Of a stretch of DNA of 64,000 nt, positions 19,936 to 29,371 are shown piece by piece. The number at the start of each line of letters is the position of its first letter. The stretch's first letter is position 1. A program made the position numbers and the translations under genes. The notes under the pieces are model-generated. The model was given only the letters and a program-made list of their open reading frames with translations, made no database searches and was not told the origin of the DNA. Source of the stretch: Geobacillus subterraneus (GTDB lineage: Bacteria; Bacillota; Bacilli; Bacillales; Anoxybacillaceae); NCBI RefSeq assembly GCF_001618685.1, contig NZ_CP014342.1:2108001-2172000 (forward strand), written 5' to 3'.

Positions 19936-20543
19936 TCGGCCGCCTCCTCTCCCATCGCCCATTTGCGCAACGACGAAAGCAAGTTCGCCGCTTGTTCAAT
20001 CGGCATTTGTTCCAAAATGGCTGCTGCCTTGTCTCCATCGATACGGCTCAACACAGCGAGCGCTTCGTCATCCGACAGCTCGGCTAAAATGGCAGCCGCC
20101 TGTTTTTCTGACATCGCCCCGTACATCGCGGCCACATCGTCCGTCGTCACGGCGGGCTTGGCAGCGTGATCGGCTTGTTCGGTCGAGTCCTCATCTGGCG
20201 CCGATAAGCGGGCGATTTCATGCTCTTTTACAGTTAATTCGTTCTGGAGCTGCTGAATTTGTTTTTTCTGGTTCTCAATCATCTCTTTTTGCTGTTTGAT
20301 CGTCTGTTGCTGCGCCGCGATCGTTTTTGCCAGCGCTTTCTCCTTCTTTTTCCAGTCGATCCATTCGGACACAAACGGCACGTTCGCTGTCCATTGTTTT
20401 GTTTTTGCCGCCACATCGATGTCGGCTACTTTGACGATTAACAAGAGGAAGAAGGCGGCAAATAAACTTGGGATCACAATGACGAACAAGATCCATTGCC
20501 ACCAGCTTGCCCTTTCTTCCTGTTGGACTTTGCTGCTTGCCAT
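19932..20543 (-). CDS. ylxF: YlxF-like membrane/coiled-coil protein with MgtE_N-type domain
   Basis: 203 aa. One membrane helix lies at about 17-40, a long coiled coil (65-112, rich in Gln/Lys/Glu) follows, and a C-terminal MgtE intracellular-type helical domain (about 130-195, MSEKQAAAILAELSDDEALAVLS) completes it. The same order fliJ-ylxF-fliK occurs in B. subtilis. The precise role is unknown; related proteins (MotE type) help stator function in other bacteria, which is suggestive only. Confidence 0.85.
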   Translation of the reverse strand: MASSKVQQEERASWWQWILFVIVIPSLFAAFFLLLIVKVADIDVAAKTKQWTANVPFVSEWIDWKKKEKALAKTIAAQQQTIKQQKEMIENQKKQIQQLQNELTVKEHEIARLSAPDEDSTEQADHAAKPAVTTDDVAAMYGAMSEKQAAAILAELSDDEALAVLSRIDGDKAAAILEQMPIEQAANLLSSLRKWAMGEEAAE

Positions 20544-20990
20544 CTACGACTCCCCTTGCCGTGCAAAACGCTGAACAGCCATTTCGTCAAGAAAGCGGCT
20601 TTCTGCCTCTTTCTCGCGTTGCTCCGTCCATCGCCGCACACGTTCGCGCATTTTTTCATATTTTTTTACTTCTATATTCAATTCGATCAGGCGTTGCTGC
20701 CGGCGCTGCATCTGCTCGCGCGCTTGCATGACGATGAGCTGATAATGATCAATGGACCGCTGTACATTGCTGATATATTGCAGCATATGGCGAATCGCGC
20801 CGATCGATAAGCCGGTCCGCAGCTGTTCATCTCTCGCCGCTTCGCATTTTTCTTTTTCCTTGAGCAAGTGATACAGCGCTTCGGCCGCTTGTTCAAACCG
20901 GCGAACCGCCTCTTCGTACTCGCCAAGCGCCTTCTCTTTTTCTTTTTCTTTCATCGTCAATACTTTTTGCAGTCGGAATGTTGGCGCCAC
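20544..20990 (-). CDS. fliJ: Flagellar export chaperone FliJ
   Basis: 148 aa, almost entirely alpha-helical coiled coil and rich in charged residues (MKEKEKEKALGEYEEAVRRF), as expected for FliJ. It forms the stalk inside the FliI hexamer ring and contacts FlhA. It lies directly after fliI and one base before ylxF. Confidence 0.92.
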   Translation of the reverse strand: MAPTFRLQKVLTMKEKEKEKALGEYEEAVRRFEQAAEALYHLLKEKEKCEAARDEQLRTGLSIGAIRHMLQYISNVQRSIDHYQLIVMQAREQMQRRQQRLIELNIEVKKYEKMRERVRRWTEQREKEAESRFLDEMAVQRFARQGES

Positions 20991-21030
20991 GCCTGCTCAC
21001 CCTTTCAGCGTCCGAAAGTTTCGCCTCAAC

Positions 21031-22344
21031 TCATCCCTCTGACGCCATTAGGCGAAAGAGGGCATCCATGCTTTCAGCACGCGTCGTTGTTTCGTCGATC
21101 TCCTGACGGCAAAACGCCATAATTTGCGGATAAAATTGAATCGCCTCATCAATTTCTCGAGAAGATCCGCGTTTGTACGCCCCTATTTGAATTAAGTCCT
21201 CCGAATCGATATAAGTAGAGAGAAGGCGGCGAAGCCGATTGGCCGCTTCGCGATGCTCTGCGCTAATGATATGGGGCATGACGCGGCTCACGCTTTTGAG
21301 CACGTTAATGGCTGGGTATTGCCCTTTATTGGCCAGTTGACGATCAAGCACAAAATGGCCGTCTAAAATACCGCGCACCGCATCGGCAATCGGCTCATTC
21401 ATATCGTCGCCGTCGACAAGCACCGTATAAAAAGCGGTGATCGTGCCTGAGGCGTTTGCCCCCGCCCGCTCAAGCAGCTTTGGCAGCAAGGCGAACACCG
21501 ACGGTGTATATCCTTTCGTTGTCGGGGGTTCGCCGACAGCGAGACCGATCTCCCGCTGCGCCATCGCAACGCGGGTGACCGAGTCCATCATCAACATGAC
21601 ATCCGCTCCTTGGTCGCGGAAATATTCAGCGATCGCCGTCGCGGTGTACGCTCCTTTGACACGCATGAGCGCCGGCTGGTCCGAGGTGGCGACGACGACA
21701 ACCGAACGGGCCAAGCCCTCCGGGCCGAGGTCGCGCTCCAAAAATTCACGCACTTCGCGGCCGCGCTCGCCGATTAAGGCAATGACGTTCACATCGGCCG
21801 ACGTGCGGCGGGCGACCATTCCCATGAGCGTGCTCTTGCCGACGCCGGAGCCGGCAAAAATACCGACACGCTGACCTTTGCCGACCGCGAGCAAGCTGTC
21901 GATGACGCGCACGCCGACTTCAAGCGGTTCGGCAATCGGCGGCCGGGTGAGCGGGTTCGGCGGATCGCGTTCGACCGATACCGGCTTCAGCCCAGGCGGC
22001 AGCGCACTTCCGTCAAGCGGTCGACCGAGCGGGTCAAGGACCGCGCCAATGAGCGCATCGCCGACGTATACTTCAAGCGGCTTGCCGGTCGCCTCAACGA
22101 GGCAGCCGGGAGCGATATGCGCCATAGAAGAAAAAGGCATAAGCAAGACGTGCTGCTCATGAAAGCCGACGACTTCCGCAGGAATTTTTCGGCCGCCGCC
22201 CGCTTCGTGAATGTAACAAAGGTCGCCGATCGAGCTTTCCGGCCCTTTCGATTCGGTCATTAATCCGATGACACGCGATACTTTGCCGAACCGTTTATAC
22301 AAATCAGCGGCGACGATTTCATCAAGAAGCGCCTGCCAGTTCAG
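21031..22344 (-). CDS. fliI: Flagellum-specific ATPase FliI
   Basis: 437 aa if translation begins at a CTG at 22342-22344; a shorter form would begin at TTG 22302. The CTG has GGAGGG eight bases upstream (22353-22358) and restores the N-terminal helix (NWQALLDEIVAADLYKRFGK) found in relatives, whereas the TTG has no ribosome site. Walker A is GSGVGKSTLMG, Walker B LMMDSVTR; GERGREVREFLE is also conserved. It energises type III export with FliH and FliJ. Confidence 0.95.
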   Translation of the reverse strand: MNWQALLDEIVAADLYKRFGKVSRVIGLMTESKGPESSIGDLCYIHEAGGGRKIPAEVVGFHEQHVLLMPFSSMAHIAPGCLVEATGKPLEVYVGDALIGAVLDPLGRPLDGSALPPGLKPVSVERDPPNPLTRPPIAEPLEVGVRVIDSLLAVGKGQRVGIFAGSGVGKSTLMGMVARRTSADVNVIALIGERGREVREFLERDLGPEGLARSVVVVATSDQPALMRVKGAYTATAIAEYFRDQGADVMLMMDSVTRVAMAQREIGLAVGEPPTTKGYTPSVFALLPKLLERAGANASGTITAFYTVLVDGDDMNEPIADAVRGILDGHFVLDRQLANKGQYPAINVLKSVSRVMPHIISAEHREAANRLRRLLSTYIDSEDLIQIGAYKRGSSREIDEAIQFYPQIMAFCRQEIDETTTRAESMDALFRLMASEG

Positions 22345-23101
22345 CGGACATTCCCTCCTTCAGCCGCCTGTAGAGCGCCTCGCGCAGCCGTTCAAGCTGC
22401 GTATCTACGCTGGCATCGACGCGTCCGAACGGCGTTTCTACAAGGCAGCCGTATTCCGGCAGTGTATCGTCCGGGTAAATAAATAAATCGACATGGTGCG
22501 GAAAAACGGATCGCAGTATCTCTTGCTGGCTGGCTACCGTTTCATAGCAATGCGGGTGCACATAAACGGCGACCTCCGTCTGCCGGCGCACTTCGTGCAG
22601 CACTTGGCGCACGAGCGGCAAAAACGCGCCTCGGTCGTTCTCGAGCGTAACACCGATGATGCGTTCAGCCGCTTTTACTGCCACTTCAAGTATCGTTTCT
22701 GCCGCCGATTCGAGCCGGGCATAAAACTCGTCATTGGCCCGTTCTGCTAAGCGGCGGGCTTGTTCGACCCATTCGCGATGCTCGCTCAGCGCTTCGTCGC
22801 GCCCAGCGGCATAGCCGTCTTCATACCCTTGAGCGCGCGCCTCCCGCATGAGCCGCTCTTTCTCGTGCCGCCATTGCTCCTGTTCGCGGGCCAGCTGTTC
22901 GTGCACTGTCGCATAATATTGTTCGGCTTGGCGGCGAAGCTCGGCCGCCTCCTCTTTGGCCGCAGCGATCGCTTCCAGTTCCCGTTGCCGATCATCCGCA
23001 GATGGCGGGACATTCGGAACATAACGCTGCACGGCGATCGTCTTTTTGCCGGTGCGGGCCGTCACTGCCGGCGCTTTAATGACGTTAGACAATAATATCA
23101 T
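22322..23101 (-). CDS. fliH: Flagellar export ATPase regulator FliH
   Basis: 259 aa. The N-terminus resembles other FliH proteins (LSNVIKAPAV). The central part is an Ala/Glu/Arg-rich coiled coil with a helical segment EGYDEGYAAG-like (YEDGYAAGRDEAL). The C-terminal domain ends in FGRVDASVDTQLERLREAL. It inhibits and localises FliI. The annotated ATG abuts the GGAGGAG box; the TTG nine bases downstream of that box (23092) is a plausible alternative start. It overlaps fliG and fliI. Confidence 0.92.
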   Translation of the reverse strand: MILLSNVIKAPAVTARTGKKTIAVQRYVPNVPPSADDRQRELEAIAAAKEEAAELRRQAEQYYATVHEQLAREQEQWRHEKERLMREARAQGYEDGYAAGRDEALSEHREWVEQARRLAERANDEFYARLESAAETILEVAVKAAERIIGVTLENDRGAFLPLVRQVLHEVRRQTEVAVYVHPHCYETVASQQEILRSVFPHHVDLFIYPDDTLPEYGCLVETPFGRVDASVDTQLERLREALYRRLKEGMSAELAGAS

Positions 23102-24104
23102 CTCCTCCCCCGCGGGCGATGACGATTTCCCCTGTCTCCTCGAGTCGGCGGATCACCGCGACGATGCGCGACTGCGCTTCTTCCACATCGCGCAGTCGGA
23201 CCGGACCCATATATTCCATCTCTTCTTTAAACGTCTCGGCCATTCTTGTTGACATGTTGCGGAAGACGATGTCTTTCACTTCATCGCTCGCCACTTTCAG
23301 CGCCAGCATGAGGTCGTTGTTGTCCACTTCGCGGATGACCCGCTGAATGGCGCGGTTATCAAGCGTTACGATGTCTTCAAAGACGAACATCCGCTTTTTG
23401 ATTTCTTCGGCCAGTTCCGGGTCTTGAATTTCCAAAGCGTCTAGTATCGTCCGCTCCGTGCTCCGATCAACTTGGTTTAACACTTCAACGACCGACTCAA
23501 TGCCGCCGGCTTGCGTATAATCTTGCACAACGGTCGCCGACAGCCGCCGCTCGAGAATTTGCTCGACCTCGCTAATAATTTCCGGCGACGTGCTGTCCAT
23601 CAGCGCAATGCGCCGAGCGACGTCAGCCTGCATCTCCTGCGGCAGCGCCGATAAAATTTGCCCCGCCTGCGCCGGCTCCAAATACGAGAGAATAAGCGCG
23701 ATCGTTTGCGGATGTTCGTTTTGAATAAAGTTTAGCAGCTGCATCGGATCGGCTTTGCGGGCGAAATCAAACGGCCGCACCATGAGCGCCGATGTCAAGC
23801 GGTTAATAATGTTCATCGCCTTGTCTGGGCCAAGCGCCTTTTCAAGCACTTCTTTCGCGTAGGCGATGCCGCCTTGGGCGATGTAGTCCTGCGCCAAAGC
23901 AAGCTGGCGAAACTCCTCGAGCACCTCTTCTTTTTGTTCGGACGTCACTTGGCGGACGTTGGAAATTTCGAGCGTCAGCTTTTCGATCTCTTCTTCCGAC
24001 AAATGTTTATAGACGGAGGCCGACACGTCTGGGCCGAGGGAAATGAGCAGGATGGCCGCTTTTTGCCTGCCCGACAGCCCGCCTTTCCGTTCGCGCTTTG
24101 CCAT
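23085..24104 (-). CDS. fliG: Flagellar switch protein FliG
   Basis: 339 aa, three FliG domains. Visible are the middle EHPQTIALILSYLEP (EHPQ) motif and the C-terminal torque region with EIQDPELAEEIKKRMF and DIVTLDNRAIQRVI. It connects the FliF MS-ring to FliM and meets the stators. The last 17 bases overlap fliH. Confidence 0.98.
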   Translation of the reverse strand: MAKRERKGGLSGRQKAAILLISLGPDVSASVYKHLSEEEIEKLTLEISNVRQVTSEQKEEVLEEFRQLALAQDYIAQGGIAYAKEVLEKALGPDKAMNIINRLTSALMVRPFDFARKADPMQLLNFIQNEHPQTIALILSYLEPAQAGQILSALPQEMQADVARRIALMDSTSPEIISEVEQILERRLSATVVQDYTQAGGIESVVEVLNQVDRSTERTILDALEIQDPELAEEIKKRMFVFEDIVTLDNRAIQRVIREVDNNDLMLALKVASDEVKDIVFRNMSTRMAETFKEEMEYMGPVRLRDVEEAQSRIVAVIRRLEETGEIVIARGGGDDIIV

Positions 24105-24116
24105 ACGCCGTTCCTC

Positions 24117-25703
24117 CTACTCCTCTGATAGCCACGTTTTTAATAGTTTGGCAAACTCATCCGGCTTTTCTTTCGCCAGTCGTTCAAGCTGCCGGCGGCG
24201 CAGTTTCTCCTCCGTCTCCGGCGGTTCCGGCAGCTCCGGCTCTGCCGAAAGCGGCGGGGCGAATACGAGTTCGTCTTCCTCTTCCTCGTCTTCGCGGCGG
24301 CGACGCAGCCAGAAGAACAACAGCAGGGCGATCAGCAACAGCGCCCCCGCTCCCGCCGCATACCACCACCATGCCGGACGAACCGGCGCCGATTCGGTGA
24401 ATGATGGCTTGCCGTTAAACTTTTGCACTGAGACGACGATGCGGCTGTTGATCTCTTCGTCAGTCAATGGTTGTGCTTCGCTTTTATCAATCGATGTTCG
24501 GACGATCGTTCCTAATATTTTCTGAATATCATTGACCGCCTCCGGCGGCAGTGAATTCGGGTCGTCCGGATCGGGCGGCTCGACCATCACTTGAATGCCT
24601 AAGTCGCGAATTTTATATGGACTTTCCACGATTTGTTTTTTAATTTTGTTCACTTCATTGTTGACTGTTTCCTCGGTCCGCTCATAATCGCCGTTCGTCG
24701 CACCGTTTGCCCCCTGATAGCCCGGCGTTTCGTTCGTGCCCGTTCCGGCGATGCCGCCCGGCGGCGCCCCGCTTCCCGAATACGTTTCTTTAATGCGCTG
24801 GACGCTGACGGCAATTCCTTCATTGTTCTCCTCGTCAACAGGAGCGACTAAGTTTTCTTCCCGCTTTTCTTGCGTAAAGTCGACGTCAGCCGTTACAGAA
24901 ACGACGACTTTGTCCTGTCCCATCATCGCGCCAAGCATTTGCTGCACTTGACGTTGGATGTCGCGTTCGATTTGTTTTTTAATTTGCTGTTGCGAAGCGA
25001 ATGTCGTCCCTGTCGAATTTTCGTCGTCATTTTTTAAATCAAAATACTCAAAAAACTGGTTCATAATGACGATATTATCGGTAGAGAGGTTCGGAACACT
25101 TTTGGCGACGAGGTGATACAGCGCCCGAATTTGCTCGTCGCTGAACTGATAGCCCGGCTTCGTCTTCAGCACAATCGAAGCCGAGGCGTCTCCTTTTTCA
25201 TCGGAAACAAATACGCTCGGCTGCGGAAGGTTGATCATCACTTTCGCATCCTCGACGCCGTCGATCGTTTTCATTAAGTTGGCGAGCTCGGTTTGCATCG
25301 CCTTCAGCTTCACCATATTAAACTCGTTGTCGGTCATGCCGAAGCTCGCGTTTTGGCCAAAAAACGAATAATCGATGACCCCGCTGTTCGGGATGCCTTC
25401 AGCGGCCAGCTCCACTTTCAACGCATCGACTTGCTCTTTCGGCACTTTGATCGTCGTGCCGCCATCGGCCACTTCCGCCGGAACGCCGCGCCCATCGAGC
25501 GTCGCTTTAATTTGCCCGGCTTCTTGCGGTGTTAGATTGCTATATAGCGGCGCCATTTCCGTCCTCATGGCAAAAAACATTCCAATGCCGATGGCGAAAA
25601 GCGCGACCGCCGTCCCGCCTATGGCGAGCTGTTTCTGTTTTTTCGTCCGTTCTTGCCAAAACGCACGAGCGCGGCCCCACCACTCTTTCCATTTGCTGTC
25701 CAT
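24117..25703 (-). CDS. fliF: Flagellar MS-ring protein FliF
   Basis: 528 aa. Two membrane helices (about 25-45 and 440-460) bracket a large periplasm-side region with a YscJ/FliF ring domain (NSGVIDYSFFGQNASFGMTDNEF). The Arg/Glu-rich cytoplasmic tail is the FliG-binding end. It is the first structure assembled in the basal body. Lies between fliE and fliG. Confidence 0.98.
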   Translation of the reverse strand: MDSKWKEWWGRARAFWQERTKKQKQLAIGGTAVALFAIGIGMFFAMRTEMAPLYSNLTPQEAGQIKATLDGRGVPAEVADGGTTIKVPKEQVDALKVELAAEGIPNSGVIDYSFFGQNASFGMTDNEFNMVKLKAMQTELANLMKTIDGVEDAKVMINLPQPSVFVSDEKGDASASIVLKTKPGYQFSDEQIRALYHLVAKSVPNLSTDNIVIMNQFFEYFDLKNDDENSTGTTFASQQQIKKQIERDIQRQVQQMLGAMMGQDKVVVSVTADVDFTQEKREENLVAPVDEENNEGIAVSVQRIKETYSGSGAPPGGIAGTGTNETPGYQGANGATNGDYERTEETVNNEVNKIKKQIVESPYKIRDLGIQVMVEPPDPDDPNSLPPEAVNDIQKILGTIVRTSIDKSEAQPLTDEEINSRIVVSVQKFNGKPSFTESAPVRPAWWWYAAGAGALLLIALLLFFWLRRRREDEEEEDELVFAPPLSAEPELPEPPETEEKLRRRQLERLAKEKPDEFAKLLKTWLSEE

Positions 25704-25738
25704 ACGATTCCTCCGATCATCCAGCCATACAGCCGTTT

Positions 25739-25763
25739 GCCGCCATCGCCCGTCAATGGCGGC
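25739..25763. repeat. Perfect hairpin between fliE and fliF
   Basis: GCCGCCAT (25739-25746) and ATGGCGGC (25756-25763) form an 8-bp stem with a nine-base loop in the 90-base gap between fliE and fliF. It is not followed by a U-tract on the transcript strand, so it does not look like a terminator. It could be an mRNA processing or stability element. Confidence 0.5.
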
Positions 25764-25793
25764 AGCCCCTATATGTATTTCAGCTTATGGCCG

Positions 25794-26090
25794 CTACAAC
25801 GGCATGCGCATCATTTCTTGATACGCCTCGATCGCCTTGTTGCGGATCTCAAGTGTCAGCTGCAGGGTAATGCTCGCCTTTTGTGCGGCGATCATCACAT
25901 CATGCAATTGGACGTTCTCTCCGCGGACGAGTTTTTCCGTCAGCGCGTCCGCTTGAATTTGTGCGTCGTTTACATTGTTGAGCGCCTCTTTCAAAAAAGC
26001 GGCAAACTGTTTTTGCACCGCGGCCGGCTTTACCGGGCTCGGGGCGGCGGCGGCCGGCGTCAGTCCGACGCGGCTTGCTCCGTCGATCAT
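25794..26090 (-). CDS. fliE: Flagellar hook-basal body protein FliE
   Basis: 98 aa. The C-terminal half carries the FliE signature (LVRGENVQLHDVMIAAQKAS and TLEIRNKAIEAYQEMMRM). FliE is the adaptor between the MS-ring and rod and is among the first exported rod-type subunits. It follows flgC by 19 bases. Confidence 0.96.
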   Translation of the reverse strand: MIDGASRVGLTPAAAAPSPVKPAAVQKQFAAFLKEALNNVNDAQIQADALTEKLVRGENVQLHDVMIAAQKASITLQLTLEIRNKAIEAYQEMMRMPL

Positions 26091-26109
26091 GGCATATCCT
26101 CCTTACGCG

Positions 26110-26562
26110 CTATTTCCCAATCTCAAGCGCCTTCATCAACATCCCTTTTGAGGCGTTCAGCGCAGTAACGTTCGCCTCGTAGGAGCGTGTGGCGCCAATC
26201 AAGTCGACCATTTCTTTGAGCGGGTCAACATTCGGCAGGCGGACGTAGCCGTCAGCGCCCGCATCCGGGTGGTCCGGATCATATACGAGTTTAAACGGCG
26301 CCGGATCGTCAGTGATTTCGCGCACCCGCACCCCGTTGCCGACCGCGCCGGTGCGGCCGAGGGCAGCCTGCAAATAACTCGAAAACTGTTCACCGCGCGG
26401 TTCGATAACGACGACTTTGCGGCGGTACGGCTCCCATTCCCCGTTGACAAAACGGGCCCGCGTCGTATCCACGTTGGCGATGTTGGACGAGATCACATCC
26501 ATGCGCAGCCGCTCGGCTGTCAAGGCCGAGGCCGAGATGTGCAGGCTTTGAAACATGGGCAT
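26110..26562 (-). CDS. flgC: Flagellar rod protein FlgC
   Basis: 150 aa with the rod-family N-terminus (LHISASALTAERLRMDVISS then NIANVDTTRA) and the C-terminal DLIGATRSYEANVTALNASK motif. Proximal rod component that assembles on FliE with FlgB. Only three bases separate it from flgB. Confidence 0.97.
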   Translation of the reverse strand: MPMFQSLHISASALTAERLRMDVISSNIANVDTTRARFVNGEWEPYRRKVVVIEPRGEQFSSYLQAALGRTGAVGNGVRVREITDDPAPFKLVYDPDHPDAGADGYVRLPNVDPLKEMVDLIGATRSYEANVTALNASKGMLMKALEIGK

Positions 26563-26565
26563 TGT

Positions 26566-26955
26566 CTATTTCCCTCCTTTAATGACCGTTTTTAACGTAT
26601 TGAATTTGCCGTTTATCCGCTCAATGAGCGCATTGTAATAAATTTGGTTTTCTGCTAATTTTGACATTTCTTGATCAATATCGACACTGTTGCCATTATG
26701 ATTGTAACTGATATTTGCGTTCGTCGTCACGATAATTTTCCCATTTTGCTCGTTTCGAAACGGAAAATGACTCGGATCCGTCCGTTTCGCCTCGAGCTGG
26801 AGCGCCCGGTCGAGCTCGGCTTGAAAGCGCACGTCTTTCGCCTTATAGCCCGGTGTATCGGCGTTGGCGATGTTGTCGGCAATCGCCTGCTGGCGGAGCG
26901 AGGCATAACGGAGTCCTTGTTCAAGCCAGTGGATCGTCGATGAAAACAGCGACAA
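26566..26955 (-). CDS. flgB: Flagellar rod protein FlgB
   Basis: 129 aa from a TTG start (read MSLFSSTIHWLEQG), chosen because GAGGGGA lies five bases upstream and the residues match the family N-terminus from here. An upstream in-frame ATG (26988) would place the ribosome site inside the gene. NIANADTPGYKAKDVRF is the rod motif. It is the first gene of the fla/che superoperon. Confidence 0.95.
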   Translation of the reverse strand: MSLFSSTIHWLEQGLRYASLRQQAIADNIANADTPGYKAKDVRFQAELDRALQLEAKRTDPSHFPFRNEQNGKIIVTTNANISYNHNGNSVDIDQEMSKLAENQIYYNALIERINGKFNTLKTVIKGGK

Positions 26956-27026
26956 TGGAATCCCCTCTTTTAGCCTATTTTTCGACAATTTCTGCTAGCT
27001 TTCATTTTACGGGAAGGAAAACCTAA

Positions 27027-27057
27027 TGTATAGCCGGAACTTGGTACTATTTTTCAC
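27027..27057 (-). promoter_or_regulatory. Candidate promoter for the fla/che superoperon
   Basis: Between the codY terminator and flgB the transcript strand shows GTGAAA/TGAAAA followed, 18-19 bases later, by TATACA. The same stretch can be read as a poor sigma-D site (AAAA, 15 bases, GGCTATAC). Neither is strong. Placement is right, but the assignment is tentative. Confidence 0.3.
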
Positions 27058-27111
27058 CCCGTCGATGCGACGATAGAAGGAGTGAGCATGAACAAGCGCC
27101 GACCAAAACAG

Positions 27112-27144
27112 AAAAAGCCCGCCAGGCGAAGATGCCTAGCAGGC
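27112..27144 (-). terminator. Intrinsic terminator of the xerC-hslVU-codY operon
   Basis: On the minus strand, GCCTGCTAGGC and GCCTGGCGGGC form an 11-bp stem with two G-U pairs and a six-base loop, directly followed by TTTTT. It lies just after the codY stop and before the fla/che promoter region. Confidence 0.8.
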
Positions 27145-27161
27145 GCCAACGGCTGATTGCA

Positions 27162-27941
27162 TCAGCTCGATTTCAGTTTTTCAAGCTCAGTCAAAAACTT
27201 GTCGTTCAACACTTTAATGTACGTTCCTTTCATGCCGAGCGAACGCGATTCAATCACTCCGGCGCTCTCAAGCTTGCGCAGGGCGTTGACAATCACCGAG
27301 CGGGTGATGCCGACGCGGTCGGCGATTTTGCTGGCGACAAGCAGCCCTTCCGTCCCGTCAAGCTCTTCAAAAATATGTTCAATCGCCTCAAGTTCGCTGT
27401 AGGAAAGCGAGCTGATCGCCATTTGCACGACCGCCTTGCTGCGTGCTTCCTCTTCGATTTCCTCTGTTTTTTCGCGCAAAATCTCCATGCCGACAACCGT
27501 CGCCCCGTATTCGGCCAAAATAAGGTCGTCGTTATCAAACTCCCGGTCAAGGCGCGACAAAATGAGCGTGCCGAGCCGTTCGCCCCCGCCGTTGATCGGG
27601 ACGATCGTCGTCAAGCCGGTTTTAAATAAGTCACGATTTTCCACTGGAAACGCCGTATATTCGCTATTAATATCGATGTTAGGGGACGTTTCCGTGATGT
27701 TGAACAAGTTTCTCGTATATTCTTCTGGAAACTGCCGCTCTTCAAGCATCCGTTTCATCCGCTCGTTTTCAATCGATTGTTTAATGGCAAATCCAAGCAG
27801 TTTGCCGCGGCGGCTGACAACGAACACGTTTGCTTCGATGACATCGCAAAGCGTTTCCGCCATTTCTTTGAAATTGACCGGCCGCCCGGCTGCTTTTTGC
27901 AGCATGGCGTTAATTTTTCGCGTTTTCTCTAGCAAATTCAT
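27162..27941 (-). CDS. codY: GTP-sensing transcriptional regulator CodY
   Basis: 259 aa, same length as B. subtilis CodY. The start [14 protein letters not shown] was chosen over an ATG nine bases upstream because of GAGGAGGAG spacing. It has an N-terminal GAF domain that senses branched-chain amino acids, and a C-terminal winged HTH ([20 protein letters not shown]). GTP-bound CodY represses nutrient-limitation genes. It is the last gene of the operon; its ribosome site overlaps the hslU stop. Confidence 0.98.
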   Translation of the reverse strand: MNLLEKTRKINAMLQKAAGRPVNFKEMAETLCDVIEANVFVVSRRGKLLGFAIKQSIENERMKRMLEERQFPEEYTRNLFNITETSPNIDINSEYTAFPVENRDLFKTGLTTIVPINGGGERLGTLILSRLDREFDNDDLILAEYGATVVGMEILREKTEEIEEEARSKAVVQMAISSLSYSELEAIEHIFEELDGTEGLLVASKIADRVGITRSVIVNALRKLESAGVIESRSLGMKGTYIKVLNDKFLTELEKLKSS

Positions 27942-27957
27942 TGGTTCCATCTCCTCC

Positions 27958-29355
27958 TCATAAAATAAACTCGCTTAAATCTTTGTTTTTGACGATGCTG
28001 CCGAGTTTTTGTTCGACGTATTGCGGCGTGATGACGATCCGGTCAAGCCCAATATCCGGCGCCTCAAACAGCAAATCTTCGAGCAGCTTTTCCAAAATCG
28101 TATGGAGCCGGCGCGCGCCGATATTGTCGGTCGTCTGGTTCACTTCAAACGCCACTTCGGCAATCTTACGAATAGCATCGTCAGAAAATTCAAGATTTAT
28201 ACCTTCCGTCGCCAAAAGCGCCTGATATTGTTTAATGAGCGCGTTATTCGGCTCGACTAATATACTTACGAAATCGTCGACCGAAAGTTTCGCCAGTTCG
28301 ACGCGAATCGGGAAGCGACCTTGCAGCTCAGGGATCAAATCCGACGGCTTCGCCATATGGAACGCGCCGGCGGCAATAAATAAAATATGGTCGGTTTTGA
28401 CCGGCCCGTATTTTGTCATGATGGTCGATCCTTCGACGATCGGCAAAATGTCGCGCTGAACCCCTTCGCGCGAGACGTCGGCCGAACCGGACACCGCTCC
28501 GCTGCGGGCGATTTTGTCAATTTCGTCGATAAAAATGATGCCGGACTGCTCGGCAAGGCGGACCGCCTCTTGCGTTACTTCATCCATGTCGATCAGTTTT
28601 TGCGCTTCTTCATTGATGAGCACCTTGCGCGCCTCGCTCACCTTCAGACGCCGCTTTTTGCGCCGCTTCGGCATGAGGCTGCTTAACGCATCTTGCATGT
28701 TAACACCCATTTGCTCAATGCCCGCCCCTTGCAAAAAGTCAAACAGCATGGGCGGCTGCTCCTCGATTTCAATCGTCACCATCTCGTTTTCCAGTTGGCC
28801 GTTGGCGAGCTGCCAGGCGACTTGGCGCCGCTTTTGCTCCACCTGCTCATCGTCATGGCTATGGCCGTTGTCCGGTTGGCTCGCTTGACCGCCAAATAGC
28901 AGCTCGAGCGGGTTTTTGATCGTTTGCTTTTGTTTGCCGGGAACGAGCAATTCGACAAGCCGTTTATTCGCCTGCCGCTCAGCTCGGTCTTTCACCTCGC
29001 TCATTTTCCGTTCCTTCACGAGCCTGACCGACGTTTCCACTAAATCGCGCACCATCGATTCGACGTCGCGCCCAACGTAGCCGACCTCGGTAAATTTCGT
29101 CGCCTCGACTTTAATAAACGGCGCGCCGACGAGTTTGGCGAGCCGGCGGGCGATTTCTGTCTTCCCGACTCCGGTCGGGCCGATCATTAAAATGTTTTTC
29201 GGCATCACTTCATCGCGCAATTTTTCATCGAGCAAACTGCGGCGATACCGGTTGCGAAGCGCAATCGCCACCGCTTTTTTCGCCTCTTTTTGCCCGACGA
29301 TAAACTGATCGAGCTTCTCGACAATTTGTCGTGGAGTCAAAGTTTCCGCCATCAT
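27958..29355 (-). CDS. hslU: ATP-dependent protease ATPase subunit HslU (ClpY)
   Basis: 465 aa starting [14 protein letters not shown] with AAGGAGG upstream; residues further upstream in the frame are not family-like. Walker A is GPTGVGKTE, followed by the intermediate I domain (about 105-245, charged), Walker B FIDEIDKI and the C-terminal sensor region ending in DLSEFIL, the tail that inserts into HslV. It unfolds substrates and feeds them into HslV. Confidence 0.97.
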   Translation of the reverse strand: MMAETLTPRQIVEKLDQFIVGQKEAKKAVAIALRNRYRRSLLDEKLRDEVMPKNILMIGPTGVGKTEIARRLAKLVGAPFIKVEATKFTEVGYVGRDVESMVRDLVETSVRLVKERKMSEVKDRAERQANKRLVELLVPGKQKQTIKNPLELLFGGQASQPDNGHSHDDEQVEQKRRQVAWQLANGQLENEMVTIEIEEQPPMLFDFLQGAGIEQMGVNMQDALSSLMPKRRKKRRLKVSEARKVLINEEAQKLIDMDEVTQEAVRLAEQSGIIFIDEIDKIARSGAVSGSADVSREGVQRDILPIVEGSTIMTKYGPVKTDHILFIAAGAFHMAKPSDLIPELQGRFPIRVELAKLSVDDFVSILVEPNNALIKQYQALLATEGINLEFSDDAIRKIAEVAFEVNQTTDNIGARRLHTILEKLLEDLLFEAPDIGLDRIVITPQYVEQKLGSIVKNKDLSEFIL

Positions 29356-29371
29356 CGGCCTCCTCCTTTTT

